A stretch of 56,026 bases of DNA from positions 1-56,026 of the forward strand of contig JACRCN010000080.1 of the NCBI GenBank assembly GCA_016219005.1. The letters are read 5' to 3'. Positions within the stretch are counted from its first letter, which is position 1; each line of letters starts with the position of its first letter. Made by a program: the position numbers and the translations under genes. The notes below the pieces were generated by a model. It ran no database searches. It was not told where the DNA came from and was given only the letters and a program-made list of their open reading frames with translations. Of the stretch, positions 1 through 10,242 are shown piece after piece. Source of the DNA: Deltaproteobacteria bacterium. Lineage in GTDB: Bacteria > Desulfobacterota > Desulfobacteria > Desulfobacterales > SpSt-501.

Positions 1-141
<141 letters not shown>

Positions 142-143
142 GG

Positions 144-285
144 AGAAGCTAACTCAAAAATGCATCTGACAGTCGATGGCGGCGTTGCAGGCCTCTGAAA
201 AATGCTCACAACCTGACGCGGCTGGGCTTTTCATCGGCGTGCGCCATGCCCTCGGCTGTAATCTGCTGTTTTTGAAATGGCTTCG
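144..285. repeat. MITE-like interspersed repeat, copy 1 (family C)
   Basis: This stretch of about 142 bp aligns over its whole length, in inverted orientation, with 50168-50314. Shared blocks include TGCATCTGACAG, TCTGAAAAATGCTCAC and CCCTCGGCTGTAATCTGCT (as read here). The ends form imperfect inverted repeats: AGAAGCTAACTCAAAAATGC at the left, and the right end reads inward as CGAAGCCATTTCAAAAACAG. It starts 2 nt after the gdhA stop. No coding frame of note is present. Confidence 0.75.
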
Positions 286-325
286 AGTAACCTGTAACGA
301 GTCATGAGTCATGCGTGAACGGAAT

Positions 326-360
326 GGGGACTGAGCCGGGACTCTCGCCGCCCGGTCCCC
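326..360 (+). other. Stable hairpin in the leader of the permease gene
   Basis: GGGGAC (326-331) can pair with GTCCCC (355-360), with an inner CCGGG/CCCGG stem at 336-340 and 351-355. No U-rich run follows, so it is not a classical terminator. It could still close the gdhA transcript or fold in the leader of the downstream gene. I looked for a thiamine-pyrophosphate riboswitch here because of the transporter type and did not find the conserved core. Confidence 0.35.
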
Positions 361-437
361 ACTCCTTACGACCCCGGGCCTTTCTCCGATCTGTCGAGCA
401 TTCTGCTTGACAGCCCCTCCGGCGGAAAAGAGCATCC

Positions 438-1706
438 ATGAACATTCGACCCGTTCCCGCCCCGGAGCGCAATCTGCGCGGCATCGATTTCTTCCTGCTG
501 TGGGCCGGGGTGGCCATCTCGCTGGCCGAGATCTGGGCCGGCGGATTTCTGGCCCCGCTGGGATTCTGGTCCGGCCTTTGGGCCATCCTGCTGGGCCATC
601 TCATCGGCAACACCCTCATGGCGCTGGGAGGCGTGATCGGCTCCGACCACGGGATCATGTCCATGGTATCAATCCGGCCCGCGTTCGGAATCCGGGGCTC
701 CAACCTCGCGGCGGTGCTCAACATCGTGCAGCTCATCGGCTGGGCCGCCATCATGCTGATCATCGGCGGCCGGGCCGGCGCCGCCCTCGGCAAACCGATC
801 GGCGGCCTTCTGGCGACCGACGCCTTCTGGGTGGTCCTGATCGGCTTCGGCACGCTGCTGTGGGCGCTGTGGACCGGCAAAACCGTCTGGAAGCTTCTCC
901 AGAGCGTTTCGGTCGTTGCCCTGGTGGTGGTCCTCCTGGTGATGACGTGGATTGCCTTCACCGGGCTGGAGGCCAAACCGGCCGCTGCGGCCGGGCCGCT
1001 TGCCTTCATGAGCGCCCTCGATCTGGTGATCGCAATGCCGATCTCGTGGATGCCGCTGGTGGCGGACTACGCGCGCTCCGCCCGCAGCACGCGCACGGCG
1101 TTCTGGAACACGTGGTGGGGTTATTTCCTGGTTTCCTCCTGGATGTACGTGCTGGGGCTGCAGGTTGCGCTGCTCACCGGCGCCGCCGACCCGGGTCAGG
1201 CGGTGCTCGAGACCATGGGCCGGATCGGTCTGGCGGTTCCCGCGCTGCTCATGGTAGTGTTCTCGACCATCACCTCCGATTTCCCCGACGTTTACTCCGC
1301 CACCTGCTCCATGCTCAACATCTCCCGGAAGCTGAGCGCCCGGAACGTCATGTGGATCGCCGGGATCATTTCGATCCTGGTGGCGCTGGTCTTCCCCATG
1401 GAGCAGTACGAGAATTTCCTGTTTTTCATCGGGGCGATGTTCATCCCGCTGTTCGGGGTGAGTCTCACCGACTACTTCATCCTCCGGCGGCGCCAACTGG
1501 ACATCGGCGACATCTACCGCGAAGGCGGACAGTACTGGTATCGCAAGGGGTTCAACCCGGCGGCGATCACCGCCTGGGCGGTGGGCTTCGTTGTATACGA
1601 GGCGATAACCGTGCTCAAGCTTCCCATCGGAGGCTCCATTCCCTCGATGGTCACCGCCGGCATCATTTACTGGGTTTTCGCCCGGGCGCAGAAAACCGCA
1701 CCTTGA
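438..1706 (+). CDS. NCS1-family nucleobase/HMP permease (CytX-like)
   Basis: 422 residues with about twelve hydrophobic segments, so an inner-membrane secondary transporter. The N-terminal segment with ISLAEIWAGGFLAPLGFW, followed by a GNTLMALGG-type helix, resembles the nucleobase:cation symporter-1 (CodB) superfamily. The short N-terminus and the ISLAEIWAG stretch are closest to the CytX subgroup, proposed to import hydroxymethylpyrimidine for thiamine synthesis. ATG at 438 is preceded by GGAAAAGAG. No thiamine gene or TPP riboswitch lies nearby, so the HMP assignment is weak and cytosine or another nucleobase remains possible. The gene stands alone between gdhA and the convergent hcp. Confidence 0.75.
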   Translation: MNIRPVPAPERNLRGIDFFLLWAGVAISLAEIWAGGFLAPLGFWSGLWAILLGHLIGNTLMALGGVIGSDHGIMSMVSIRPAFGIRGSNLAAVLNIVQLIGWAAIMLIIGGRAGAALGKPIGGLLATDAFWVVLIGFGTLLWALWTGKTVWKLLQSVSVVALVVVLLVMTWIAFTGLEAKPAAAAGPLAFMSALDLVIAMPISWMPLVADYARSARSTRTAFWNTWWGYFLVSSWMYVLGLQVALLTGAADPGQAVLETMGRIGLAVPALLMVVFSTITSDFPDVYSATCSMLNISRKLSARNVMWIAGIISILVALVFPMEQYENFLFFIGAMFIPLFGVSLTDYFILRRRQLDIGDIYREGGQYWYRKGFNPAAITAWAVGFVVYEAITVLKLPIGGSIPSMVTAGIIYWVFARAQKTAP

Positions 1707-1852
1707 AACACGCAGGCCCCCGCAGGGCAGCCTGAAGAAAAAAGCCGTCTTCCGCCACGCGGGCTGCCCCGTGTGCTTCAGCGCCGTGCCATCCGTGATG
1801 CTTTCAGCCCGGACATTTCATAAAATTTTTTCATCAATCGATGCAGCTCACA

Positions 1853-3481
1853 TCAGCCCAGGATAGCCTTTAAATCCTCATCCGGCGTGCCGATGGGTTT
1901 TATATCAAAGTTTTTAACCAGAGTGTCGAGCACGTTGGGGGTTATGAACGCCGGCAGCGACGGCCCCAGGCGGATGCCCTTGATGCCAAGATGCAGCAGC
2001 GCCAGAAGGATACAAACCGCTTTCTGCTCGTACCAGGACAAAATCAACGAAAGCGGAAGGTCGTTCACCTGCACATTGAACGCCTTGGCCAGGGCCGAGG
2101 CAATCAGAACGGCCGAGTAGGCATCATTGCACTGACCGGCATCCAGCAGGCGAGGAATGCCGCCGATATCGCCAAGCGCTTTGTCGAAGAAGCGGAACTT
2201 GCCGCAGGCCAAGGTCAAGACTACACAGTCCTTTGGGACCTTTTCCACAAATTCGGTGTAATAGTTTCGCCCCGGTTTGGCTCCGTCGCAGCCTGCCACC
2301 AGGAAGAAATGCCGGATGGCTCCGGACTTGACCGCCCCAACCACCTTGTCTGCCACTTCCAGAACGGCGTTCCGGGCGAATCCGACCGTCACTTCTTTGC
2401 CGTTCTTATCCTCATGAAAACCAGGCATGGATAGTGCTTTGTCGATGACCGGTTTGAAATTGAGGTCGGATACATGCGCAATGCCGGGCCAACCGACCAT
2501 GCCGCTCGTAAATAGATTTTCCTTATATTCGTTCTTGGGTCGTTGGATACAGTTGGTCGTCATGAGAATGGCCCCGGGGAAGTCCGGGAATTCCCTGATC
2601 TGATTTTGCCAGGCCGTTCCATAATGTCCGTAGAAATGTTTATATTTTTTCAATTTGGGGTACCCATGGGTAGGAAGCATCTCCCCATGGGTATATATGG
2701 TGATGCCTTTGCCTTCAGTCTGTTTAAGAAGCGCTTCAAGATCTTTCAGATCATGGCCTGACACGAGAATGGCTTTGCCTTTCCTGTGGCCCAATGGGAC
2801 TTTTGTCGGTACCGGATGGCCGTATGTTCCGGTGTTGCCCGCATCCAGAAGCTCCATGGCTTTCACCGCGGCTTCACCGCACCTGAGGGTCAGGACCACC
2901 CAATCGTCCAGGCTCAAATCCTCCCTCTGAATGGCGGCCAGGCCTTCATGGACAAATGCAAACACCACGTCATCCTGCCGTCCCAGAATCATGGCGTGGT
3001 CCGCATAGGCGCTCACTCCTTTAATGCCGAAGAGGACGGTGTGCTTCAATGAGAGAATGTCCGGGTTGGCAGCCGGATAGGATTTCAAGCCGAACGCCTC
3101 GGCCTGCTTGATTAATTCCTCCAGTGTGGTCTTTGGAACGATCGTGGCAGCTCCCTCGGGGAAATCGACCTTTCCTCCGGCGGCTTTGACCGTTGCCTTG
3201 AGTCGGTCTCGCTTCCCGGCTGCCTCGGTAATCAATCGCAGGAAACGTTCAGGGTCAAAATCCACATTGGTCAAGGTAGAAAAGGCCGCTTTGACGGTAA
3301 AGTGATTGACGTCAGGGTCCGACACCCCTACTTTTCGGCCCTCGACCGCGACCTGCGAGAGTCCCATGAGCGTGTAGAGAAGCAGGTCCTGAAGGGCAGC
3401 AACCTCCGGCTGTTTACCACAAACGCCCAGCACGGTGCACCCGGTGCCTTTTGCCGTCTGTTCACATTGATAGCAAAACAT
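1853..3481 (-). CDS. hcp: Hydroxylamine reductase / hybrid-cluster protein (class I)
   Basis: 542 residues, full length for the Desulfovibrio-type enzyme. The N-terminal cysteine motif is C3-X2-C6-X8-C15-X5-C21, which binds the cubane cluster. Hybrid Fe-S-O cluster ligands are in recognisable blocks: HGEMLPTHGYP, TTNCIQRPK, AGCDGAKPGRNYY, DAGQCNDAYSA and WYEQKAVCILLAL. The family reduces hydroxylamine in vitro and NO in vivo, and protects anaerobes from nitrosative stress in the cytoplasm. A strong Shine-Dalgarno (AAGGAGGT) precedes the ATG. It lies 86 bp downstream of the ABC-F gene on the same strand, so it may be co-transcribed or have its own promoter. I saw no TTGTGA-N6-TCACAA HcpR-type palindrome in that gap. 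Confidence 0.95.
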   Translation of the reverse strand: MFCYQCEQTAKGTGCTVLGVCGKQPEVAALQDLLLYTLMGLSQVAVEGRKVGVSDPDVNHFTVKAAFSTLTNVDFDPERFLRLITEAAGKRDRLKATVKAAGGKVDFPEGAATIVPKTTLEELIKQAEAFGLKSYPAANPDILSLKHTVLFGIKGVSAYADHAMILGRQDDVVFAFVHEGLAAIQREDLSLDDWVVLTLRCGEAAVKAMELLDAGNTGTYGHPVPTKVPLGHRKGKAILVSGHDLKDLEALLKQTEGKGITIYTHGEMLPTHGYPKLKKYKHFYGHYGTAWQNQIREFPDFPGAILMTTNCIQRPKNEYKENLFTSGMVGWPGIAHVSDLNFKPVIDKALSMPGFHEDKNGKEVTVGFARNAVLEVADKVVGAVKSGAIRHFFLVAGCDGAKPGRNYYTEFVEKVPKDCVVLTLACGKFRFFDKALGDIGGIPRLLDAGQCNDAYSAVLIASALAKAFNVQVNDLPLSLILSWYEQKAVCILLALLHLGIKGIRLGPSLPAFITPNVLDTLVKNFDIKPIGTPDEDLKAILG

Positions 3482-3541
3482 GAGGTACCTCCTTTCTGTC
3501 GTTTTGGACGGAATGATGAGTCTGTTCGGAACATAGCCTTG

Positions 3542-3559
3542 AACCCGGGAAACCGGGTT
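3542..3559. other. Small perfect hairpin between the ABC-F gene and hcp
   Basis: AACCCGG and CCGGGTT form a 7-bp stem with a GAAA tetraloop. No U-run follows on either strand. It may be a processing or weak termination site between the ABC-F gene and hcp. Confidence 0.35.
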
Positions 3560-3567
3560 GACTTAAA

Positions 3568-5463
<1,896 letters not shown>

Positions 5464-5557
5464 GGGGACCGTCTCTCACCAAGAAAAAGACCGCTGCCTG
5501 CCGCAGCGGCCGCGCCGGCGGGCGAGGCACCGCCGCAGGTATGCCGGTTTTCCCGGC

Positions 5558-5590
5558 TTGACTTTAGACGTGAGGTCGAATAATAAATAT
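5558..5590 (+). promoter_or_regulatory. Candidate sigma-70 promoter for the mla genes
   Basis: TTGACT at 5558-5563 is followed after 15-17 nt by the AT-rich run AATAATAAATATAGG, which offers -10 candidates (AATAAT at 5579-5584 or TAATAA at 5581-5586). It lies in the divergent gap upstream of mlaE. A small GCCGG/CCGGC hairpin (5543-5557) sits just before the -35. Confidence 0.45.
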
Positions 5591-5631
5591 AGGTTAACAA
5601 TGATGTTGAAAAACAAATACCTTTACCACGT

Positions 5632-6432
5632 ATGGCCATTCTTGTCACACTGAAAAGCCCCATCGCCGCCATCGGCCGCGAAGTCCTGGATTTCACCCAG
5701 CACCTCGGGAGTCTCTTTCTCTTTTTCATGTGGGGGTTCGTGCTGATTTTTCAGCCGCCCTTCCAGTTCGATAAGTTCCGGCAGCAGGTCTATTTCATCG
5801 GCATGAAGTCCGTTTTCGTCATCTGCCTGACCGGCGCGTTCACCGGGATGGTGCTCGGGCTCCAGGGCTATTACGCCCTCGTGAGATACGGCTCCACGGC
5901 CGCCCTCGGCTCGGCCGTGGCGCTCTCCCTGGTGCGCGAGATGGGGCCGGTGCTCACGGCCATCATGATCATCGCCCGGGCCGGCTCCTCCATGACCGCG
6001 GAGATCGGCATCATGCGGATCTCGGAGCAGATCGATGCCCTCCGGACCATGGACATCAACCCGATGCGGTTTCTCGTCAGTCCCCGCATCGCTGCTGCGC
6101 TGATCTGCTTTCCCCTGCTCACAGCCTTGTTCGATGTCGTCGGGCTCTACGGCGGGTACTTGTCGGGCTCGGCTCTCCTGGGGCTCAACCCCGCCTTCTA
6201 TTTCGCCCGGGCGCAGTCGAGTGTTGAGATGAGCGATATCATCGGCGGGTTCATCAAGTCCATCGCCTTCGCGGTGGTGGTGGTCACGGTCTGCTGCTTC
6301 CAGGGCTATTACACGCACACCCGGGCCGAGTTTGGCGCCAAAGGGGTCAGCATCTCCACCACGAGCGCGGTGGTGATCTCCTGCGTGCTGGTCCTGGTCA
6401 CCGACTATGTATTAACCACCTTCTTGCTCTGA
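5632..6432 (+). CDS. mlaE: MlaE-like ABC transporter permease (lipid transport)
   Basis: 266 residues with about five to six hydrophobic segments. The block ALVRYGSTAALGSAVALSLV followed by REMGPVLTAIMIIARAGSSM is the MlaE/YrbE signature. The family forms the inner-membrane core of the MCE/Mla phospholipid transport complex with MlaF (ATPase) and MlaD (MCE ring). The ATG at 5632 lacks a clear Shine-Dalgarno, but no in-frame upstream start fits better. mlaF starts 12 nt after the stop. No mlaA, mlaB or mlaC is visible in the window. Confidence 0.93.
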   Translation: MAILVTLKSPIAAIGREVLDFTQHLGSLFLFFMWGFVLIFQPPFQFDKFRQQVYFIGMKSVFVICLTGAFTGMVLGLQGYYALVRYGSTAALGSAVALSLVREMGPVLTAIMIIARAGSSMTAEIGIMRISEQIDALRTMDINPMRFLVSPRIAAALICFPLLTALFDVVGLYGGYLSGSALLGLNPAFYFARAQSSVEMSDIIGGFIKSIAFAVVVVTVCCFQGYYTHTRAEFGAKGVSISTTSAVVISCVLVLVTDYVLTTFLL

Positions 6433-6444
6433 CGCATTGGCCCC

Positions 6445-7659
6445 ATGACCCGATCGCCCCTGATTCAACTTAAAGACGTCGTCAAGACCCTGGGTGCCAA
6501 CCGCGTGCTCAACGGGGTCAACCTGAGCATTTGCCGGGGGGAGATCACCGCCATTATCGGCAAGAGCGGCTCGGGCAAGAGTGTCCTGCTCAAGCACGTC
6601 ATCGGCCTGTATGAGCCCGACGGAGGGGCGATCCTGTTCGACGGCAGGCTCCGCGCGGCGATGACTCCGGCCGAGCGTAGGGCGCTGAAGAACAAATTCA
6701 GCTATGTGTTTCAGGACACGGCCCTTTTCGATTTCCTGAACGTCTTCGAAAACGTGGCCCTCCCGCTCAAGGAGCGCAACGCCCTGTCCCTGGCCGAGGT
6801 GAGCCGGCGCGTGCGCGACAAGCTGCATCAGCTCGATCTGCACGACGTCGAAGACAAGTACCCGGCCCAGCTTTCGGGCGGCATGAAAAAGCGGGTGGCG
6901 CTCGCTCGTGCCCTGGTGACCGATCCCGAGATCGTCCTGTTTGACGAGCCGACCACCGGACTCGACCCTATCCGCAAAAACGCGGTCCATAGCATGATCC
7001 TGGACTACCAGCGGCGTTTCGGCTTTACCGGGGTGGTGGTCAGCCACGAAATCCCCGACATCTTTTTTATCTCGCAGCGCGTGGCGATGCTCGACGAGGG
7101 CCGGATCGTGTTCGAGGGCGGCCCGGATGAAATTCAGGAGGCGGCCGCCCCGGAGGTGAAGAATTTCATCCAGGGCCTCGAGAGCCCCCGCGACGACCTG
7201 ACCGGAATCGCCTCCCATTCGATCGGGCAGAACCGCCTGCTGCAGGAGATGAGCCGGCTGCAGCGCTACCGGATACCCTTTTCGATCGTGCTGCTGGCCA
7301 TGGACAACCTGGAGGACGTGGACCGGATCGCGGGCCACGTGGTCGCCCAGACAGTGTTCAAGGCCTTTGCCAACCACGTGACCCAGAACACCTACATCAC
7401 CGACACCTGCTTCCGGTTCGATATCAACAAAATCCTCGTGGTCCTGCCGGACACCAACGAGGAACAGGCCCGGGACTTCTGCCGCAAGCTCTCCCGCACC
7501 ATGCAAAGCCACGCGCTCTTCGGCTCGATCGAACCCGTCAAAGGGTTCTGCTACTCCGTGAGCGCGGGCGTGGCGCAGGCCAATAAGGACAGCGGGCCGG
7601 ACGAGCTGATCGCCGCGGCCGGGCAGAGGGTGGCCGTGTTTTATGAATGCCGCAATTGA
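6445..7659 (+). CDS. mlaF: MlaF-like ABC ATPase fused to a degenerate GGDEF-like domain
   Basis: 404 residues, whereas MlaF is usually about 260-270. Residues 1-250 are a complete ATPase: Walker A GKSGSGKS (39-46), signature LSGGMKKRVALARAL (about 143), and Walker B IVLFDEPTTGLDP (about 161). Residues about 260-404 are extra. They follow the GGDEF fold pattern: RLQRYRIPFSIVLLAMDN, then GHVVAQTVFKAF, then FRFDINKILVVLPDTNEEQA, then SVSAGVAQ near the end. The active-site loop reads DINKI where GGDEF is expected, so cyclic-di-GMP synthesis is unlikely. The ATPase energises lipid transport with MlaE and MlaD, and the extension may be a regulatory or nucleotide-sensing module (inference). The fold call is by eye. 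Confidence 0.85.
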   Translation: MTRSPLIQLKDVVKTLGANRVLNGVNLSICRGEITAIIGKSGSGKSVLLKHVIGLYEPDGGAILFDGRLRAAMTPAERRALKNKFSYVFQDTALFDFLNVFENVALPLKERNALSLAEVSRRVRDKLHQLDLHDVEDKYPAQLSGGMKKRVALARALVTDPEIVLFDEPTTGLDPIRKNAVHSMILDYQRRFGFTGVVVSHEIPDIFFISQRVAMLDEGRIVFEGGPDEIQEAAAPEVKNFIQGLESPRDDLTGIASHSIGQNRLLQEMSRLQRYRIPFSIVLLAMDNLEDVDRIAGHVVAQTVFKAFANHVTQNTYITDTCFRFDINKILVVLPDTNEEQARDFCRKLSRTMQSHALFGSIEPVKGFCYSVSAGVAQANKDSGPDELIAAAGQRVAVFYECRN

Positions 7660-7693
7660 TGGCGTGATCTTTTGGAAACGCTGAGGACAAGCG

Positions 7694-7849
7694 TTGATGG
7701 GCTCGTAAAAAGTCGATTTACAGGCGACTTTAAAATAGTTCCAAATTCATGGCGCGCGAGTCTCGTGTCACGGGGCGTGCTTGTCGAACGCCGCAGTGAC
7801 AACGCGATGAAGCGTAATGCCGAAGTTGGAAGTTTTACGAAGTCGTCAA
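7694..7849. repeat. MITE-like element in the mlaF-mlaD gap (family B, copy 1)
   Basis: About 156 bp bounded by imperfect inverted repeats. The left end reads TTGATGGGCTCGTAAAA, and the right end read inward is TTGACGACTTCGTAAAA (13 of 17 positions equal). The same ends occur at 54498 and 54762. The element separates mlaF from the true start of mlaD and explains the unusually large gap within an otherwise tight operon. It carries no transposase. Confidence 0.6.
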
Positions 7850-7870
7850 GAGTTTCCCCTGGGAGGCCTC

Positions 7871-8323
7871 GTGAAGCAATCATCGGTTGAATTGGGGGTG
7901 GGCGTCTTTGTCCTGCTCGGGATCATCTGCGTGGGGTATCTCACCCTGCGCCTGGGCGAGATCGAGGTGCTGGGCGATAAGTACTACCAGCTGAACGCGC
8001 GTTTCAAATCGGTCAGCGGTCTTAAAGTGGGCGCCCAGGTGGAAATCGCCGGCGTGCAGGTGGGCCAGGTGGAGTCCATCGCCCTGGACCCCAAGGACCA
8101 GGTGGCGATGGTGCGCCTGAAGGTCAAGGCGGTGATCGTTCTCGGCGATGATGTGATCGCCTCGGTCAAGACCGCCGGGTTGCTGGGGGACAAGTACATC
8201 CTGCTGTCACCCGGGGGGTCGGGCAAACTCCTGAAACCGGGCGACATGATCATCGAAACCGAGCCGGCGCTCGACATCGAGGCGCTGATCAGCAAGTACG
8301 CTTTCGGCAAGGTGAACGAATAA
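7871..8323 (+). CDS. mlaD: MlaD-like MCE-domain lipid-transport protein
   Basis: 150 residues from a GTG at 7871, chosen because GGGAGG sits 4 nt upstream and because longer frames run into the repeat at 7694-7849. One N-terminal membrane helix (VELGVGVFVLLGIICVGYLTL) is followed by a single MCE domain with YYQLNARFKSVSGLKVGAQV, VQVGQVESIAL and LLGDKYILLSPGG. Family members form a hexameric ring on MlaE in the periplasm that shuttles phospholipid between the membranes. Length is typical of MlaD. Confidence 0.92.
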   Translation: MKQSSVELGVGVFVLLGIICVGYLTLRLGEIEVLGDKYYQLNARFKSVSGLKVGAQVEIAGVQVGQVESIALDPKDQVAMVRLKVKAVIVLGDDVIASVKTAGLLGDKYILLSPGGSGKLLKPGDMIIETEPALDIEALISKYAFGKVNE

Positions 8324-8328
8324 GCGTC

Positions 8329-8356
8329 TTGACAACGGGCGCGTTTCCCATAGATT
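8329..8356 (+). promoter_or_regulatory. Candidate sigma-70 promoter upstream of the DUF1844 gene
   Basis: A perfect -35 hexamer TTGACA (8329-8334) is followed after 16 nt by TAGATT (8351-8356). It lies just after the mlaD stop and would transcribe the DUF1844-ispE-prs stretch, reading through the repeat at 8368-8504. Confidence 0.5.
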
Positions 8357-8367
8357 ATCCCTAACAA

Positions 8368-8504
8368 GGCTGTTGAAAAACGAGCATCAGGCCGTCAGCC
8401 AAGGTGCACGGCGTTTTGGAAACCGCAGCACATCGTAATAGGCAAGCATTGACAAAAGCCACGCAATGCCGGCTTAAGGCGAGAGGCGCTGTTTCTCAAC
8501 AGCC
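8368..8504. repeat. MITE-like inverted-repeat element (family A)
   Basis: A 137-bp non-coding segment whose ends are near-perfect inverted repeats: GGCTGTTGAAAAAC at the left, and the right end read inward is GGCTGTTGAGAAAC (13 of 14 equal). A similar end (GGCAGCTGAGAAAC) occurs at 23042-23055 without a recognisable partner. No open frame of note is inside. As RNA it would fold into a long hairpin in the leader of the DUF1844 gene. Confidence 0.55.
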
Positions 8505-8547
8505 GGCTTAGTGAACCAGCTATCTCAACTCTTCCGCAGGAGGCGCT

Positions 8548-8949
8548 ATGCCAGAGCAGGAAAAAGGCTTTGTGGTCAAAGACCGCCGGATGTTTTCCCA
8601 GGAAGGACAGTCCACCCCGCCGGAAGAGCCGGGCCCGGCCGAAACTCAAGACCGGAAGCCGGAGGGCCCGTCCGCCGCCGGCGCTCAGCCACCCCCCACG
8701 CCACTGCCTGAAATCAATTTTCCGACATTCATCGCCTCCCTGAACGCATCGGCCCTGGTTCATCTAGGTGTCATTGAAGATCCGGTTTCCGGCAAAGCGG
8801 AAAAGAATCTTGCCATGGCGAAGCAGACCATCGACATCCTGAGCATGCTCCAGCAGAAAACCGCCGGCAACCTGACGCCGGACGAGGAGGCCATGCAGAA
8901 AAGCATTCTTTACGACTTGCGTATCCTTTACGTGAAGGAAAGAGGGTGA
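8548..8949 (+). CDS. DUF1844 family protein
   Basis: 133 residues. The first 55 are a proline- and charge-rich, probably disordered leader. The rest (INFPTFIASLNASALVHLG, then KNLAMAKQTIDILSMLQQKT, ending DLRILYVKE) is the DUF1844 signature, a small helical domain of unknown function. The start is supported by CAGGAGG 6 nt upstream. ispE begins 26 nt after the stop, so the two are probably co-transcribed. The family has no established activity. Confidence 0.88.
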   Translation: MPEQEKGFVVKDRRMFSQEGQSTPPEEPGPAETQDRKPEGPSAAGAQPPPTPLPEINFPTFIASLNASALVHLGVIEDPVSGKAEKNLAMAKQTIDILSMLQQKTAGNLTPDEEAMQKSILYDLRILYVKERG

Positions 8950-8974
8950 TGCCTCTTTCCGGGCTGCGCCGGCG

Positions 8975-9847
8975 ATGATCGTTCGCGTCCTGTCCCCCGC
9001 CAAGATTAACCTGGTTTTGCGCGTTACCGGCAAGAGGCCGGACGGCTATCACAATCTGCTCTCCCTGATGTGCCGCATCGGCCTATGGGACGAGATTCGC
9101 CTGCGCCCCGCCCCGGGGTCCGTCACGTTGCGGTGCTCGGACCCCATGCTGCCCCGCGATGAGACGAACCTGGCTTTTCGTGCCGCGCAGGTATTCTTCG
9201 AGGCGCAGGGCCGGGAGCCGGGGGTCGAGATCGTGCTCGAGAAACGCATTCCGGTGGCGGCCGGTCTGGGGGGCGGAAGCAGCAACGCGGCCAGCGTTCT
9301 GATCGGGCTGAATCACCTCCACGGTTCGCTTTTTTCCCGGCGCAAACTGATGACCCTCGCGCGCACCCTCGGGGCGGATGTGCCCTTCTTCATTTTTCAG
9401 TCCCCGGCCCTGGCCTCCGGGATCGGAGACATCCTGGAACCCTGCCCGCGCTTGCCGCGCTTTCACCTCCTTTTAGTCTGCCCGGCGCTTACCGTTTCGA
9501 CCCGGGCGGTTTACCAGAATCTGAATTTGCGATTGACAAACTGCCAAAAACAACTTACAAGAGCACGTTTAAAAAAAGAAGCGTTCCACCCTGCGCGCCA
9601 CTTATGTAATGATCTCGAGATAGTTACGCTGACTCTGCACCCGGAGCTGGCATCCATTAAGCGTCTGCTGGTCCGGCATGGCGCGGTGGGGGCGCTCATG
9701 TCCGGCAGCGGGGCCAGTGTTTTCGGTCTTTTCAGGGGTGCGGATGCCGCACGAACCGCGGCGGCTTCCATGCCGCAGGAGCCCGGATGGCGCCTGTTCC
9801 TGGCTGACATGCTGCTTGACCCGGTCCAGTTGGTTCAGGAACAGTAG
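8975..9847 (+). CDS. ispE: 4-diphosphocytidyl-2-C-methyl-D-erythritol kinase
   Basis: 290 residues, normal for IspE. The N-terminal SPAKINLVLRVTGKRPDGYH and the GHMP-kinase ATP loop PVAAGLGGGSSNAAS are diagnostic, and the C-terminal GALMSGSGASVFGLF is the third GHMP motif. The enzyme phosphorylates CDP-ME in the non-mevalonate isoprenoid pathway in the cytoplasm, supplying undecaprenyl and quinone precursors. The order ispE - tRNA-Gln - prs - rplY - pth is one I recognise from other Desulfobacterota. The stretch around 9530-9580 is more A-rich than its surroundings, but the frame is intact. Confidence 0.96.
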   Translation: MIVRVLSPAKINLVLRVTGKRPDGYHNLLSLMCRIGLWDEIRLRPAPGSVTLRCSDPMLPRDETNLAFRAAQVFFEAQGREPGVEIVLEKRIPVAAGLGGGSSNAASVLIGLNHLHGSLFSRRKLMTLARTLGADVPFFIFQSPALASGIGDILEPCPRLPRFHLLLVCPALTVSTRAVYQNLNLRLTNCQKQLTRARLKKEAFHPARHLCNDLEIVTLTLHPELASIKRLLVRHGAVGALMSGSGASVFGLFRGADAARTAAASMPQEPGWRLFLADMLLDPVQLVQEQ

Positions 9848-9899
9848 ACCCCGATCCGCTTTCCTGAGCAAGCCGGGTGGCGGAAGTGTGAGGTTGTTC

Positions 9900-9974
9900 T
9901 GGGGCGTCGTCAAGTGGTAAGACACAGGACTTTGGTTCCTGCATTCGGAGGTTCGAATCCTCCCGCCCCAGCCA
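9900..9974 (+). tRNA. tRNA-Gln (anticodon TTG)
   Basis: The acceptor stem TGGGGCG (9900-9906) pairs with CGCCCCA (9964-9970), followed by discriminator G and an encoded CCA (9972-9974). The anticodon loop CTTTGGT gives anticodon TTG, reading CAA. The T arm GGAGGTTCGAATCCTCC is canonical. It lies between ispE and prs on the same strand and may be cut from their shared transcript. Confidence 0.96.
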
Positions 9975-10242
9975 GTCGACCGGGGCGCTTGGTCAACCCC
10001 CGAATCGCCGGCGCCGTCCGTAGTTGCACACTCACAATCCGGAGCTTGGGGGTTTTGCTTTTTCGGGCTCGTTGAAAGACGGGAATCGCCCCTGTGATGG
10101 AGGCAGCGCAAGTTCGTCGGGTCGACGACAGTGCGAATGACCCGGCCCGGAAGCTTGCCGCAGCAGGCGCAGCGGTCTTGAGGGCTGCCGGAAAAGCGGC
10201 CCGTGGTGGAGATACCGAACCGAACGTGCCGAGGATGGAACA

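Noticed and set aside
142-437. A TPP riboswitch upstream of the CytX-like permease
   Set aside because: The conserved CUGAGA and ACCUGA-type cores are not found in a suitable arrangement. Only a repeat and a GC hairpin are present.
407-437. TTGACA at 407-412 as the promoter of the permease gene
   Set aside because: The -10 region would fall on the start codon, leaving no room for a leader with the Shine-Dalgarno.
7817-7870. An upstream ATG start for mlaD at 7817
   Set aside because: The added 18 codons lie largely in the inverted-repeat end of the inserted element. The GTG at 7871 has a proper ribosome-binding site.
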